A DNA stretch of 64,000 bases from Ramlibacter sp. WS9 (GTDB lineage Bacteria; Pseudomonadota; Gammaproteobacteria; Burkholderiales; Burkholderiaceae_C). Location: positions 1 to 64,000 of the forward strand of contig NZ_RKMB01000018.1 of NCBI RefSeq assembly GCF_003797765.1, written 5' to 3'. Positions within the stretch are counted from its first letter, which is position 1. Every line of letters starts with the position of its first letter. A program made the translations under genes and the position numbers. Under the pieces are notes generated by a model. That model worked only from the letters and a program-made list of their open reading frames with translations. It searched no databases and was not told the DNA's origin. Below are positions 17,581 to 26,433 of the stretch, piece after piece.

Positions 17581-18615
17581 ATGAGTGAACGAGACGAACT
17601 GCTGGAGTCAGTCGCCAAGGAAATCTCGTCGTACCGGGCAGGTGAAATTGTCAAGCCCGACGTTGCGCACGTTGCGCGCTGGCTCGACCAGTTTACTCCG
17701 GAAGCGCAACTCCCCTTTCTGAGAGAGTTCAACCACGTGCTGGACCAATCGTTCATTGCAGAGGAAGGAGTCTTAGGCTTTCTTGAGGGAATTCTTACGA
17801 ATGAAAAACTCACTGGTGGCGCTCATTGCGACTACTGGCGCAAGGCAAATCTGCTAAAAATTCAGCAAGACGGCCAGAGTCAGCGGTCCATGTTGAAGCA
17901 TTTGGATAAGGCGCTTCAAGACACGTGCGGCATAGCGCTAAAAGATTGCGGGTCGCCTGACGGGGACATTGTCTACATCGACGATATTATTTTCAGTGGG
18001 GGCCGAGTTGGAACCGATCTAGACAAATGGATCCGCGAAGCCGCACCGCAAAAGGCTGTGGTGAAAGTGATAGTCATTGCATATCACAAGCTTGGGATTT
18101 GGCAGCTCGAAAATCGACTTAAGAAGGCTGCGGCTGAAGCGAAGAAGGACATCGGCTTTACTTTCTGGCGTTTGCTCGAGGTTGAGAATCGCAAGACCTA
18201 CCGTTGGTCATCTCAGGTTCTGTGGCCAACGGAGCTGCCACAAGTTGACGTGGTGCAAGCCTACGTTGCGGGGCTGCAGAAGTTTCCGTTTGAGGCGAGA
18301 GCTGCTGGAGGGCCACTCGGGATCTTCAGCTCAGAGGCCGGCCGACAAATACTCGAACGGGAGTTCCTGATCGCCGGGGCCCGTATTCACTCCCAAGGCA
18401 ATGTAAGTGCAGTGAACCGTCCGCTTGGACATGGGTACTTCGGACTCGGATTCGGCTCCACGTTGGTGACACATCGGAATTGCCCAAACAACTGCCCCTT
18501 GGCTTTGTGGTGGGGCGATCCGACTGCGACGTCCGGCGCATTGAAGTGGTACCCGCTTCTTCCACGCAAGAACTACTCGTCTGCGGAGAACGTCTTTGGC
18601 AAGTTCTTTGATTGA
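17581..18615 (+). CDS. Phosphoribosyltransferase-like protein of a putative conflict system
   Basis: A 344-residue protein whose residues ~128-145 (DIVYIDDIIFSGGRVG) match the PRPP-binding loop of type I phosphoribosyltransferases (hydrophobic strand, two Asp, then small residues). The surrounding protein is unlike salvage enzymes and resembles the PRTase-CE group reported from prokaryotic conflict systems. It begins with a helical region (residues 1-115) and ends in a ~150-residue Trp/Pro-containing region. AAGGAGGGATCGG precedes the ATG. The gene has clearly lower GC than its 5' neighbours. It overlaps the NADAR gene by 20 bases. A link to NAD, ADP-ribose or nucleotide chemistry is inferred from this pairing. 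Confidence 0.65.
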   Translation: MSERDELLESVAKEISSYRAGEIVKPDVAHVARWLDQFTPEAQLPFLREFNHVLDQSFIAEEGVLGFLEGILTNEKLTGGAHCDYWRKANLLKIQQDGQSQRSMLKHLDKALQDTCGIALKDCGSPDGDIVYIDDIIFSGGRVGTDLDKWIREAAPQKAVVKVIVIAYHKLGIWQLENRLKKAAAEAKKDIGFTFWRLLEVENRKTYRWSSQVLWPTELPQVDVVQAYVAGLQKFPFEARAAGGPLGIFSSEAGRQILEREFLIAGARIHSQGNVSAVNRPLGHGYFGLGFGSTLVTHRNCPNNCPLALWWGDPTATSGALKWYPLLPRKNYSSAENVFGKFFD

Positions 18616-19237
18616 GGAAGAAATTGCGGGACTGTCGCGGCGCTACTTGCGCAGCGAGGTAATTGTCGTGCATAAGACGAGAGACATGTTCGGTGGTCTC
18701 TCCAATATGGCTGCTGGGTACCCGCTGCACGTGAATGGCGTGAGAATACTCACCTCGGAGGCCTTGTATCAAGCTTGCCGGTTTCCGCATTTGCCCGAGG
18801 TCCAAGCTCTCATCATTGCCCAGCAAAGCCCTATGACAGCTAAGATGCGGTCAAAGCCGCATCGCACTGAAACCAGAAGAGATTGGGATGAGATTCGGTT
18901 CAAAGTTATGCGTTGGTGCCTCCGTGTCAAGCTCGCTCAGAATTTCGACGAATTTGGCCGGTTGCTACTCGCAACTCGTGAGCAGCAAATTGTCGAACGG
19001 TCGGCCAAGGATGATTACTGGGGCGCTAAGCCAAGTGCAGATGGCGAGACACTTGTCGGGCAAAATGTACTCGGGCGCTTACTGATGGAACTTCGTGAGC
19101 GGCTCCTCCAACAGAACGTCGATAGCCTTAAGGTGGTGAAACCGCTGCCCATAGAGAACTTCACTTTGCTGGGCCACCCCATTGAATCAGTCACGGCCCG
19201 ACTTTCTACTAGAACCCCGCAGAAACCTCTGCTCTGA
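18596..19237 (+). CDS. NADAR-family protein (YbiA-like)
   Basis: A 213-residue protein with NADAR hallmarks: MFGGLSNMAAGYPLHVNG, TSEALYQACRF (the conserved Glu and Gln), and DDYWGAKPSADGE...GQNVLGRLLMELRERL near the end. NADAR/YbiA proteins are N-glycosidases; some remove ADP-ribose from guanine and counter DarT-type toxins. The start appears to be TTG at 18596, with GGAGAAC upstream, inside the end of the PRTase-like gene, implying translational coupling. It shares its neighbour's low GC. Whether it acts as effector or as antidote cannot be told from sequence. Confidence 0.75.
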   Translation: MASSLIEEEIAGLSRRYLRSEVIVVHKTRDMFGGLSNMAAGYPLHVNGVRILTSEALYQACRFPHLPEVQALIIAQQSPMTAKMRSKPHRTETRRDWDEIRFKVMRWCLRVKLAQNFDEFGRLLLATREQQIVERSAKDDYWGAKPSADGETLVGQNVLGRLLMELRERLLQQNVDSLKVVKPLPIENFTLLGHPIESVTARLSTRTPQKPLL

Positions 19238-19327
19238 ACTGCAGGAGACAAGCATCTTGTCTGCATAGTCTTTCAAATTCGTGGTTGAGTGGCCACAGGT
19301 GAACGTGTGTGGAACGCTCAGTCGGAT

Positions 19328-19606
19328 TTACTGCCGATGATTGGGGAGCGCCAGTTTGTATGCCTGCTCGGGATGGCTGGGATTCTCCGGATACTTGGCA
19401 ATGATCCGGCCCTCGTCGAGAAGGGGCTTGAAGTGTTTCGCCCGTATGAGCTCGGGGGTTCGCTCTACTGCCTCAGCTACAAGGCGAATTGAGACGAACT
19501 CGCCTGCTAGGAGCTCCAAGATGAGGTCCCTCGTCGCACTGTCGTCGAGCCGGCCCGGCACGCCGTTGGGGTACTTGGTCGCCGCCCTGGCCCGAAGTTC
19601 CGCTAT
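19328..19606 (-). pseudogene. Truncated winged-helix C-terminal fragment
   Basis: An open minus-strand frame encodes RAATKYPNGVPGRLDDS, then LILELLAGEFVSIRLVAEA, IRAKHFKPLLDEGRI and KYPENPSHPEQAYK. It looks like the C-terminal winged-helix end of a larger regulator or ATP-binding protein. The frame stays open up to about 19606, where it meets the IS4-type transposase relic, so the N-terminal part has been lost. The ATG at 19561 is internal to the conserved region and is not a real start. Confidence 0.5.
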
Positions 19607-20253
19607 TGGGGGTGGACGTCGTGTTCAAGCAAAACGGCTCGCGCATCACCGACTTCAGGCGCGGCTGGCAGCTCGATACGCGCGATCTCATCGTGTTCTG
19701 GCCCAAGCCGGCGCGTCCCGAGTGGATGACGCCCGAGCAGTACGCTCGCATGCCAGAGGAGCTGATGCTGCGCGAAGCCAAGGCAGGTCACAAGGTGCTG
19801 GTGACCACAATGCTGAGTGCGCGAGAGCTCAGCAAGGCCGAGCTGTCGCAACTCTATGCACGCCGCTGGAACGTCGAGCTGGACCTGCGCAACCTCAATA
19901 CCACCACGGGCATGGATGCTTAGCTGCCAGACGCCGCAGATGAACGACAAGCAGCTGTGGGTGCACCTGCTGGCCTACAACATGGTCCGCTTGCTGATGG
20001 CGCAGGCCGCTTCCAAAGCCGGCGTGGATCCGCGTGGCCTGAGCTTCAAGCACACGGTGCAACTTTGGACCGAGTGGACAACGCGCGGCCTTTGCCAGCG
20101 GCTGTCCGTGTTGATCGCTCAATCCAAGGTCGGCCACAGGCCCGGGCGCATCGAGCCGCGAATGCGAAAGCGATGACCCAAGCCATACCCGTGGCTCAAG
20201 CAGCCGCGCTCCCAAGCCCGCCAACACGTCCACAAGCACGGTCATCCGTGTCG
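19606..20253 (+). pseudogene. IS4-family transposase relic
   Basis: The C-terminal half of an IS4-type DDE transposase: DVVFKQNGSRITDFRRGWQL, then LYARRWNVELDLRNLNTTTGMD (the YREK-like region with the catalytic Glu). The frame then breaks after GMDA and resumes in another frame as SCQTPQMNDKQLWVHLLAYN...VGHRPGRIEPR, and shifts again near 20175 (KPYPWLKQPRSQARQH). The 5' end and start codon are missing. Two frameshifts and the 5' truncation mark it as dead. Confidence 0.8.
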
Positions 20254-20295
20254 GGCAAAGCAAGTGCCATTCCGCTTAACGGTCTCGGTTAAGGG

Positions 20296-20478
20296 GTGCG
20301 TCAAACAGGGGCAAGGTCAGTATCTGGTGAGCCAACCGTAATCCACGCGCTGAGTTGGCAGGAGTTGTTCGGCATGGAAGGGGCAGTGCGCGTGTCTCCG
20401 CTCCACTGTCACACGTTCGCCGACGTCGATCGCTTTCTGGAGGTGACGCGGGAGATTTGCATGGCTTTCGGCGGGTAG
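20296..20478 (+). pseudogene. Possible class V aminotransferase C-terminal fragment
   Basis: The frame reads ALSWQELFGMEGAVRVSPLHCHTFADVDRFLEVTREI. VRVSP...T..DVDRFL is typical of the end of class V aminotransferases/cysteine-desulfurase-like enzymes. Nothing of the PLP-binding core is present. It follows the IS4 relic, and is probably what is left of a gene cut by that element. It could also be chance coding. Confidence 0.35.
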
Positions 20479-20785
20479 CTCGGGCGCCCGTTCGTGCATA
20501 CATTCGGCCGCATGGGAGGGTGACAGACCGTTTACATCGAGCCAACTTTGTCACACAATGCGCGGCATATCAGGGAGGAGAGGATGCTTGTGGTCAATGC
20601 GCTAAAGATATGCCCATCACTGGCGTTCTCCGTGCGAATGCGTACCTTGCTGCGAACATTTGACGACCCAGTGCTTACCCAACACCAAGTTTTCGAGCCG
20701 TCCTTGCGGCCGCTCGAGGTATGGGTGCGCACGTCATCGGGTAACGAGGCATGAAAATTCATCTGCGCGTCCTTGCCGGCACGCT
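20479..20785. other. Non-coding gap before the peroxidase cluster
   Basis: No supported gene is seen. A 68-codon plus-strand frame (20548-20754) has no ribosome site or recognisable family. The promoter of the following cluster should lie here, but no clear -35/-10 pair can be assigned by eye. Confidence 0.4.
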
Positions 20786-21673
20786 ATGACGCGCCCCGTC
20801 CTCCGTCTTCTTGCCTGGGGAGTGTTGGGCGCGGTCGCGCTGGTCGGTGCCGCAGCTACGCTTTACGTCGCTACAGCAACGCCGCCGAGTCCCTATACGC
20901 GCACTCAGGTTTCCGACCTAGTCGATCGCCTCAATTATGAGGCGGCAATCCAGTCGCCCCATATGTCGCTTGGGAAATCCACGCGGGCTGCGCATCTAAG
21001 CGTCTTTCAGGCGGTTGAGAGTGGCAGGCCCTTGGTTGAAGCGCAAAGCTTTGAGTACCGACAAGCCTACCAGTCGATCCTGCGAGACAAGCAGTGGTAC
21101 CTGTCGCTGTTCGATCGCAACTTGACCGTGGTGCACGATCACGGAATGACCGATAACAACAACGTGGGGGGCAAAGGCATTGCTGGCGACCATGATCATC
21201 ACGATTTCTCGGCCAGGAGCAACGTCGAGGCGCTGCGGGCGTCGCTCGCGCGAATCGAGGATCCGGCGGCCTCGGGGCTCTCCAAGGTCTTTCATGCGGC
21301 CCGCGCACACAAAGACCTGACGGACATAATCCTGCACTTGGCCACAGCGCCGCAAACAAAGTCGACGCCGTACCAAGAAGGAAACGACGTGGACGAGCTG
21401 GGGCTGCAATTTGCCAAGGTGATGCGTAGCTACAAGGCGGCCCAGTTCAATCCAGTAAATTCACCCGACTACGCGCGCAACCTGCACGCGGCGCTTGCCG
21501 CGTACGACGACTTGGTACTGCACGTTCAGATGCGCGTGACGAAGCATCTGTCCGGTTGGCAGCGCGTGGTTGCCGGACGCTGGCTGGGATGGCAGTCGTT
21601 CGGCCCGGATCTCGATGACGCAATCCCGGGCCCCCTGGGACGGAACACTCAACTCGCGAAGAAGGGGAATTGA
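20786..21673 (+). CDS. Membrane-anchored His-rich protein of the heme peroxidase cluster
   Basis: A 295-residue protein with an N-terminal signal anchor (LLAWGVLGAVALVGAAATLYVAT) and an extracytoplasmic domain. A His/Asp-rich stretch lies near residues 112-138 (VVHDHGMTDNNN, GDHDHHDF), a likely metal or heme contact. No known domain is recognised. The ATG at 20786 was taken because it gives the signal anchor directly. Its stop overlaps the start region of the first peroxidase gene, so the two are co-transcribed and probably work together. Confidence 0.6.
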   Translation: MTRPVLRLLAWGVLGAVALVGAAATLYVATATPPSPYTRTQVSDLVDRLNYEAAIQSPHMSLGKSTRAAHLSVFQAVESGRPLVEAQSFEYRQAYQSILRDKQWYLSLFDRNLTVVHDHGMTDNNNVGGKGIAGDHDHHDFSARSNVEALRASLARIEDPAASGLSKVFHAARAHKDLTDIILHLATAPQTKSTPYQEGNDVDELGLQFAKVMRSYKAAQFNPVNSPDYARNLHAALAAYDDLVLHVQMRVTKHLSGWQRVVAGRWLGWQSFGPDLDDAIPGPLGRNTQLAKKGN

Positions 21674-21675
21674 TC

Positions 21676-23289
21676 ATGCTCGACAAGCTGCCCGCGTTCT
21701 TGACCAACATTGTGGCCGGCGTGGCCGCAAACTGGAGATGGTTTGACCGCAAGGTCAATCGCATCGCCATCAACGCGACCGTCAATGTCGCCCGCAATCG
21801 ACCGCACCCCTTGAGCACCGCGCACGACTACGTGTCATGGGTGACGCTGAGCGACCGCCGCTGGAGCGGCCGGCATCTGTCCCCGACGCAGACGCCACCA
21901 ACCGCTGATCCAAAGGCCGTCGTGGAACTGTTCAGGCGGCCTCCAACTGGGCAAAAGCTCTCGAAACGCTCGACATGCCTGTTCCCGGCGTTCGCGCAAT
22001 ATCTGACTGACGGTTTTATCCGCACCCGTATGAATGACAGCAGCGCGGGTGAGCCTGACAGCCTGCGCCTTCAAAACACATCCAACCACGAGATAGACAT
22101 GTGCCCGCTTTACGGTCGCACGATCGAGCAGACGGACGCTCTGCGCCTTAAATCGCAGCAGCCAGGAAAGAAAGGGCGATTGAAGTCCCAAATGGTGGGC
22201 AAGGAAGAGTACGCCCCTTACCTATTGGACAACGGCGTCATCAAGAAAGAGTTCGAGAAGCTCGATCCGCCCCTAGGCCTGTCCACACTATTGCAGGATC
22301 GGCCGCAGATCGCCAAATTCATCTTCGCGTTTGGCGGTGACCGGACCAACGCGTCGCCGCAAGTGGCAATGATCAATACGCTGTTCCTGCGTGAGCACAA
22401 CCGGCTGGCCGGGACCATCGAAGCTGCGAATCCCACCTGGGATGACGAGCACGTGTTTCAGGTCGCCCGCAACACGGTCATCGTGCTCTTCATCAAGATC
22501 GTAGTGGAGGAATACATCAACCACATCTCGGCGTCCGTCCGGTTCCATGTGGACCCCGAAGTCGCATGGGACGCCAAGTGGAACCGCCCCAACTGGATCA
22601 CGACGGAATTCAGCCTTCTCTACCGCTGGCATCCACTCGTGCCAGACGTGATGCGCTGGCGCGGCCAAGCGATCCCAGTGTTCGTTACCTTGATGAACAA
22701 CGAGCTGCTCCTGTCTGTCGGGCTGAGACGCGCATTCGAGGAACAGAGTGCCCAGGCTGCTGGTGAACTCTGCGCGATGAACACGGCCGATGCGCTTTTG
22801 GAACGGGAAATACGCGCCATCGAGCAAGGGCGTCTATGCAAATTGCCAACGTACGCCGCCTACCGCAAATATGTAACCCTCCCCGAGCCGAAGCGCTTCG
22901 AGGACATCTCTTCCAACAAGGAGGTCGTGGCTCTCCTGAAGAAAGCGTACGCGCGGGTCGAGGACGTGGAGTTCTATCCCGGCCTCTTTGCAGAAGACAA
23001 CGACTCGGACTCGCCACTGCCGCCGATGATGCGCAAACTCGTCGCACTTGATGCGTTCTCCCAGGCGCTTACCAATCCCCTGCTGTCGGAGCATGTGTAC
23101 GAGATGGCGACCTTCTCTCGGCCGGGTTGGGATGCTATCAACGACACGCGCGAGCTGCGCGACATCGTCGTGCGCAATTCAGCCGGTGGCTCCCAGACAC
23201 GCCCGATCGGAATGACCTTCACGCCCCAGCACCAACCGACTGTGTTGGCACCACTGCAGGACGAACCGGAACCCCAACAAGTGTTCTAA
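21676..23289 (+). CDS. Cyclooxygenase-like heme peroxidase (first paralogue)
   Basis: A 537-residue animal-type heme peroxidase/cyclooxygenase homologue. Diagnostic segments are FAQYLTDGFIRT (~106-117, distal side), FAFGGDRTNASPQVAMINTLFLREHNR (~217-243), NHI and LLYRWHPLVPD (~314-324), which supplies the proximal heme His and the Tyr that in COX enzymes abstracts hydrogen. In the distal motif the position of the usual catalytic His, four residues after Gln, is Asp. It has no signal peptide; its N-terminus is amphipathic. AAGGGG lies 8 bases before ATG 21676 (a TTG at 21670 is the alternative). Substrate could be a fatty acid or other hydrophobic compound. Confidence 0.75.
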   Translation: MLDKLPAFLTNIVAGVAANWRWFDRKVNRIAINATVNVARNRPHPLSTAHDYVSWVTLSDRRWSGRHLSPTQTPPTADPKAVVELFRRPPTGQKLSKRSTCLFPAFAQYLTDGFIRTRMNDSSAGEPDSLRLQNTSNHEIDMCPLYGRTIEQTDALRLKSQQPGKKGRLKSQMVGKEEYAPYLLDNGVIKKEFEKLDPPLGLSTLLQDRPQIAKFIFAFGGDRTNASPQVAMINTLFLREHNRLAGTIEAANPTWDDEHVFQVARNTVIVLFIKIVVEEYINHISASVRFHVDPEVAWDAKWNRPNWITTEFSLLYRWHPLVPDVMRWRGQAIPVFVTLMNNELLLSVGLRRAFEEQSAQAAGELCAMNTADALLEREIRAIEQGRLCKLPTYAAYRKYVTLPEPKRFEDISSNKEVVALLKKAYARVEDVEFYPGLFAEDNDSDSPLPPMMRKLVALDAFSQALTNPLLSEHVYEMATFSRPGWDAINDTRELRDIVVRNSAGGSQTRPIGMTFTPQHQPTVLAPLQDEPEPQQVF

Positions 23290-23334
23290 GGATATCGCGC
23301 GCCGCAGCCATCCCATTGACACGGAGGATCACTC

Positions 23335-23439
23335 GGTGCTGTCTGCAACTTCAACGTCAACAACCTCTTCGTCCGTTACAAGTTTGGGAAGAAGTGTTTT
23401 TTCCTCTGTACTCCCGGACACGCCCTATACGCAGTTTAG
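23335..23439 (+). pseudogene. Possible endonuclease/exonuclease/phosphatase N-terminal scrap
   Basis: A short frame reads CNFNVNNLFVRYKFGKK before a stop at 23437-23439. This resembles the first strand of endonuclease/exonuclease/phosphatase proteins (FNVNNLxxRYKF). GGAGG lies shortly upstream but there is no standard start. The rest of such a gene is absent; the IS3 relic follows immediately. Weak evidence. Confidence 0.3.
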
Positions 23440-24010
23440 CGCCGACTTTTCATCCTGAGCGCGGCGCTGGAGCTCGATCTGCTGCCGCCTGAATTCGCGC
23501 GGCGATTTCATTCTCAAACTGGAATGCGGGTGCAACTTGTTGAAGTGCTCGAAGGCGCCCGGCAACTGCCGCAACACGGTGTGCGCGTCGCTGAGGTCCA
23601 ATGCGCGTGACGTAGTCGCGCTTGAACGTGTTCACGAAGCTTTCGGTCATCCCGTTGTTCTGCGGCGAACGCACCGGCGTGTGGATCGGCGTCAAGCCCA
23701 ACGAACGAGCCACCGCGTGGGTATCCTGCGCAATGTAAGCCCCGCCGTTGTCGCTCAGGAATTCCAGAAGCCAGCACTCTGGGACGGCCTCCACGGCGCC
23801 AAAGCGTTTCTCTACGGCCTCGATCAGCATCTCGCGCACCGGCTCGCCTGGCAGGCCCCCGCCGGCCCAACCGCGGTGCGCAATCGCCTCGCGGTCGCAG
23901 CAATCCTTGACGAACGCGACCGTCACGGTTTCGCCCGAGTCGCACCCAATCCTCCTGCCTGGCCACCAGCAACACGCTCATGCCCGACCCATACGTGCGC
24001 CGCTCCAGTT
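23440..24010 (-). pseudogene. IS3-family transposase (OrfB) relic
   Basis: Minus-strand remains of an IS3-type DDE transposase. One frame has LLEFLSDNGGAYIAQDTHAVARSLG and TPVRSPQNNGMTESFVNTFKRDYV (second Asp and catalytic Glu region). The C-terminus (RQLPGAFEHFNKLHPHSSL, SPREFRRQQ) is in a different frame, and the N-terminal end is in a third frame (MSVLLVARQEDW). Terminal repeats are not evident. It lies between the two peroxidase paralogues. Confidence 0.75.
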
Positions 24011-24195
24011 AGACAACTTCGATCGTCTCTGCATGCCTAGTTATGCACACAGTCTTCTCCTGCCAGTAAAGATAGGCGATAGACCGTGTCAGGAGATTCA
24101 GGGGGGCTAACTCACTGTTGACATGAACGCATCATCGGTGCGACATTTAGATACCAGGAGCCAAGCAGCTGGACACCAGCCATTGGGAGGAGAGA

Positions 24196-26268
24196 ATGAT
24201 GCAATCGCAAACCGCATCACCAACGGGTGATGCCTTGGCCCTCGACCCGGCCCCGAGCTTCGATCCCGCTCCCACCAATGCCCCTGTGCGGCACGCGGAT
24301 CGGGTGAACGTGGTCAGCCAGCAATTCAAGGACCGCCTGCTCAACGTCATCTGCGCGCTGGTCGGCGCCATGATGCTGTACAGAAGCGTGAGCGACTCCT
24401 TCTATCCGGGCTACATCCAGCGCCAGCTGATGGCGCCGATCTTCCTGGGTGGCGCATTCGGCATCTACCTGATGTACCTCCGCTACAGGATCGGGTTTTG
24501 GATCTTTACGGCCCTCAACTTTCTGGTGGGGTATTGGTTTATCTTCGTGCTCGAGGACATTTGGTATCACCATGTCCTGCCGCACGTCGTGTTCTCGGCA
24601 CTCTTCCTGCCGTTCTATACGGACATGAAGTCGCTAGGGCTCCTTCCGCGAATCAAGGAGTGGCTCGGTGACGTGGGCATGAAGCTGCTTGAAGCGGCAT
24701 GGCTCGTGCGGCTGCTCGCCGAGTTTCCGTTGCTGGAGCGTTGGGTGAACCGCCAGGTGATCGACGGAGCCGTGAGCCGCGTGCGCACCCGGCCGCATCC
24801 GTGGAGCAACGTCTATCCCTATGTGTCCTGGCGCGGCCTGATGGACCGAACGTGGAGCGCGCGGCACCTTCCGGCATGGACCCCGCCACCCGGCTATGCG
24901 CCGCCAGAGCCCGCAAAGGTGGCCGAGCTGTTCGTGCGCCCAACTGGAAAGCAATCCCTCTGCAAGAAGTCCACCTGCCTCTTTCCCGCGTTCGCGCAAT
25001 ACCTCACGGATGGCTTCATCCGCACGAGCTCGGACCAGGCAGACCCGAACCGACAGCGGCGCAACACGTCGAACCACGGCATCGACCTTTGTCAGCTCTA
25101 TGGCCTCAATGACGCCCAGACCCGGTTGCTGCGCGTGGTACCTGGCGCTCCCGAGACACGGGGATTGCTGAAGTCGCAGGTCGAAGGTGAGGAATACGCT
25201 CCCTATCTCTATGCGGGCGATGTGCTCGATCCCCAGTTCATCGGGCTCGACATGCCGATCGGCCTTGATGACCTGAACAAGCAATGCGAGGCTCCCGATT
25301 CGCAAACACGCGAGGACGCGCGCGCCAGGCGGGCCGCGTTGTTCGCATTTGGCGGCGACCGCGCCAATTCGGTGCCGCAGACGGCCATGATGAACACCCT
25401 TTTTCTGCGCGAACACAATCGCATCGCGCGCAAGCTTGGCGAGCTGAACGCCGGTTGGGATGACGACCGGGTGTTCGAAACGACACGCATGGTTGTGATC
25501 GTCGAGTTCATCAAGATCGTGGTGGAAGACTACATCAACCACATCACGCCCCTGGCGTTCAAGATCCGTGCCGACCCGTCCATCGCCTGGAACGCGGGCT
25601 GGAACAAGCCGAACTGGATCACGACCGAGTTCGGGCTGCTGTACCGGTGGCATTCCCTCATCCCCGATCACATCACCTGGAGCGGGATCAGCCACCCGGT
25701 GGGCCGCACCTTCTTTGATAACCGATTGCTCGTCAGGGGAGGCCTGCGCCGCGCATTCGAAGACATGAGCGGCCAGCCGGCCGGAGCGCTCGGGGCCCTC
25801 AATACCGCCGATAGCCTACACCGCGTCGAGATCGCTTCCATCCTGCAGGGGCGCATCTGCGAGCTCGCCCCGCTCGCAGACTATCAGGAGTACGTCCGGA
25901 TGAAGCGGCCAAAGACATTCGAAGACATCTCGAGTTCACCGGACATCGTCGCGGTCCTGAAGGCGAGGTATTCCTCGCCCGAACTGGTCGAGTTCTTCCC
26001 GGGACTCTTTTCGGAGGACCGTGTGAAGAATTCCCCGCTTCCGCAAACGATCCTGCGCATGGTTGCCGTAGACGCCTTCTCTCAGGCGCTGACGAATCCG
26101 CTGCTGTCCGAGCACGTATTTAACGCTTCGACGTTTTCCGAGTACGGTCTGCAGCAGATCGAGCAGACATCCACCCTCTCGGACCTGTTGCGCAGGGTGC
26201 TTGCGCCCCGTGAGGCACAGGCACTAGGCTACGTCGGCATGACGCGCAGCGACTGGCGGCGCGAGTAG
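24196..26268 (+). CDS. Cyclooxygenase-like heme peroxidase with N-terminal membrane domain (second paralogue)
   Basis: A 690-residue protein. Residues ~45-145 contain about four hydrophobic helices (LLNVICALVGAMMLY, LMAPIFLGGAFGIYLMYL, FWIFTALNFLVGYWFIFVL, VVFSALFLPF). The rest is paralogous to the first peroxidase: FAQYLTDGFIRT (~266-277, Asp272 where COX has the distal His), FAFGGDRANSVPQTAMMNTLFLREHNR, and LLYRWHSLIPD with Tyr483 and proximal His486. GGGAGGAGAGA gives an excellent ribosome site. The membrane domain should place catalysis at the inner membrane. It lies directly upstream of a membrane peptide and a diheme cytochrome. Confidence 0.75.
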   Translation: MMQSQTASPTGDALALDPAPSFDPAPTNAPVRHADRVNVVSQQFKDRLLNVICALVGAMMLYRSVSDSFYPGYIQRQLMAPIFLGGAFGIYLMYLRYRIGFWIFTALNFLVGYWFIFVLEDIWYHHVLPHVVFSALFLPFYTDMKSLGLLPRIKEWLGDVGMKLLEAAWLVRLLAEFPLLERWVNRQVIDGAVSRVRTRPHPWSNVYPYVSWRGLMDRTWSARHLPAWTPPPGYAPPEPAKVAELFVRPTGKQSLCKKSTCLFPAFAQYLTDGFIRTSSDQADPNRQRRNTSNHGIDLCQLYGLNDAQTRLLRVVPGAPETRGLLKSQVEGEEYAPYLYAGDVLDPQFIGLDMPIGLDDLNKQCEAPDSQTREDARARRAALFAFGGDRANSVPQTAMMNTLFLREHNRIARKLGELNAGWDDDRVFETTRMVVIVEFIKIVVEDYINHITPLAFKIRADPSIAWNAGWNKPNWITTEFGLLYRWHSLIPDHITWSGISHPVGRTFFDNRLLVRGGLRRAFEDMSGQPAGALGALNTADSLHRVEIASILQGRICELAPLADYQEYVRMKRPKTFEDISSSPDIVAVLKARYSSPELVEFFPGLFSEDRVKNSPLPQTILRMVAVDAFSQALTNPLLSEHVFNASTFSEYGLQQIEQTSTLSDLLRRVLAPREAQALGYVGMTRSDWRRE

Positions 26269-26280
26269 AAGGGGCCTGCC

Positions 26281-26409
26281 ATGACTCGGTTCCAGCTCCT
26301 GTTTGTCTCCACGTTGCTGCTGCTGGCGATGCTGCTGACGTTCACCGACCTAGGCGTCCCCGATTACGTGCGGGATATCTGCCGCACGCCGCTGAATTTC
26401 ATCAAGTAA
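26281..26409 (+). CDS. 42-residue single-span membrane peptide
   Basis: MTRFQLLFVSTLLLLAMLLTFTDLG is one transmembrane helix, followed by VPDYVRDICRTPLNFIK. AAGGGG lies 6 bases before the ATG. It sits 12 bases after the peroxidase stop and 24 before the cytochrome gene, so it belongs to the operon. It could be a small subunit or assembly peptide. No family is recognised. Confidence 0.6.
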   Translation: MTRFQLLFVSTLLLLAMLLTFTDLGVPDYVRDICRTPLNFIK

Positions 26410-26433
26410 CGCCTAACGCCACGAGGGACGCCC

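Noticed and set aside
17145-17813. Minus-strand frame across the peptide-binding protein start and PRTase gene
   Set aside because: It overlaps two well supported genes and its sequence is low-complexity Ser/Arg/Pro/His.
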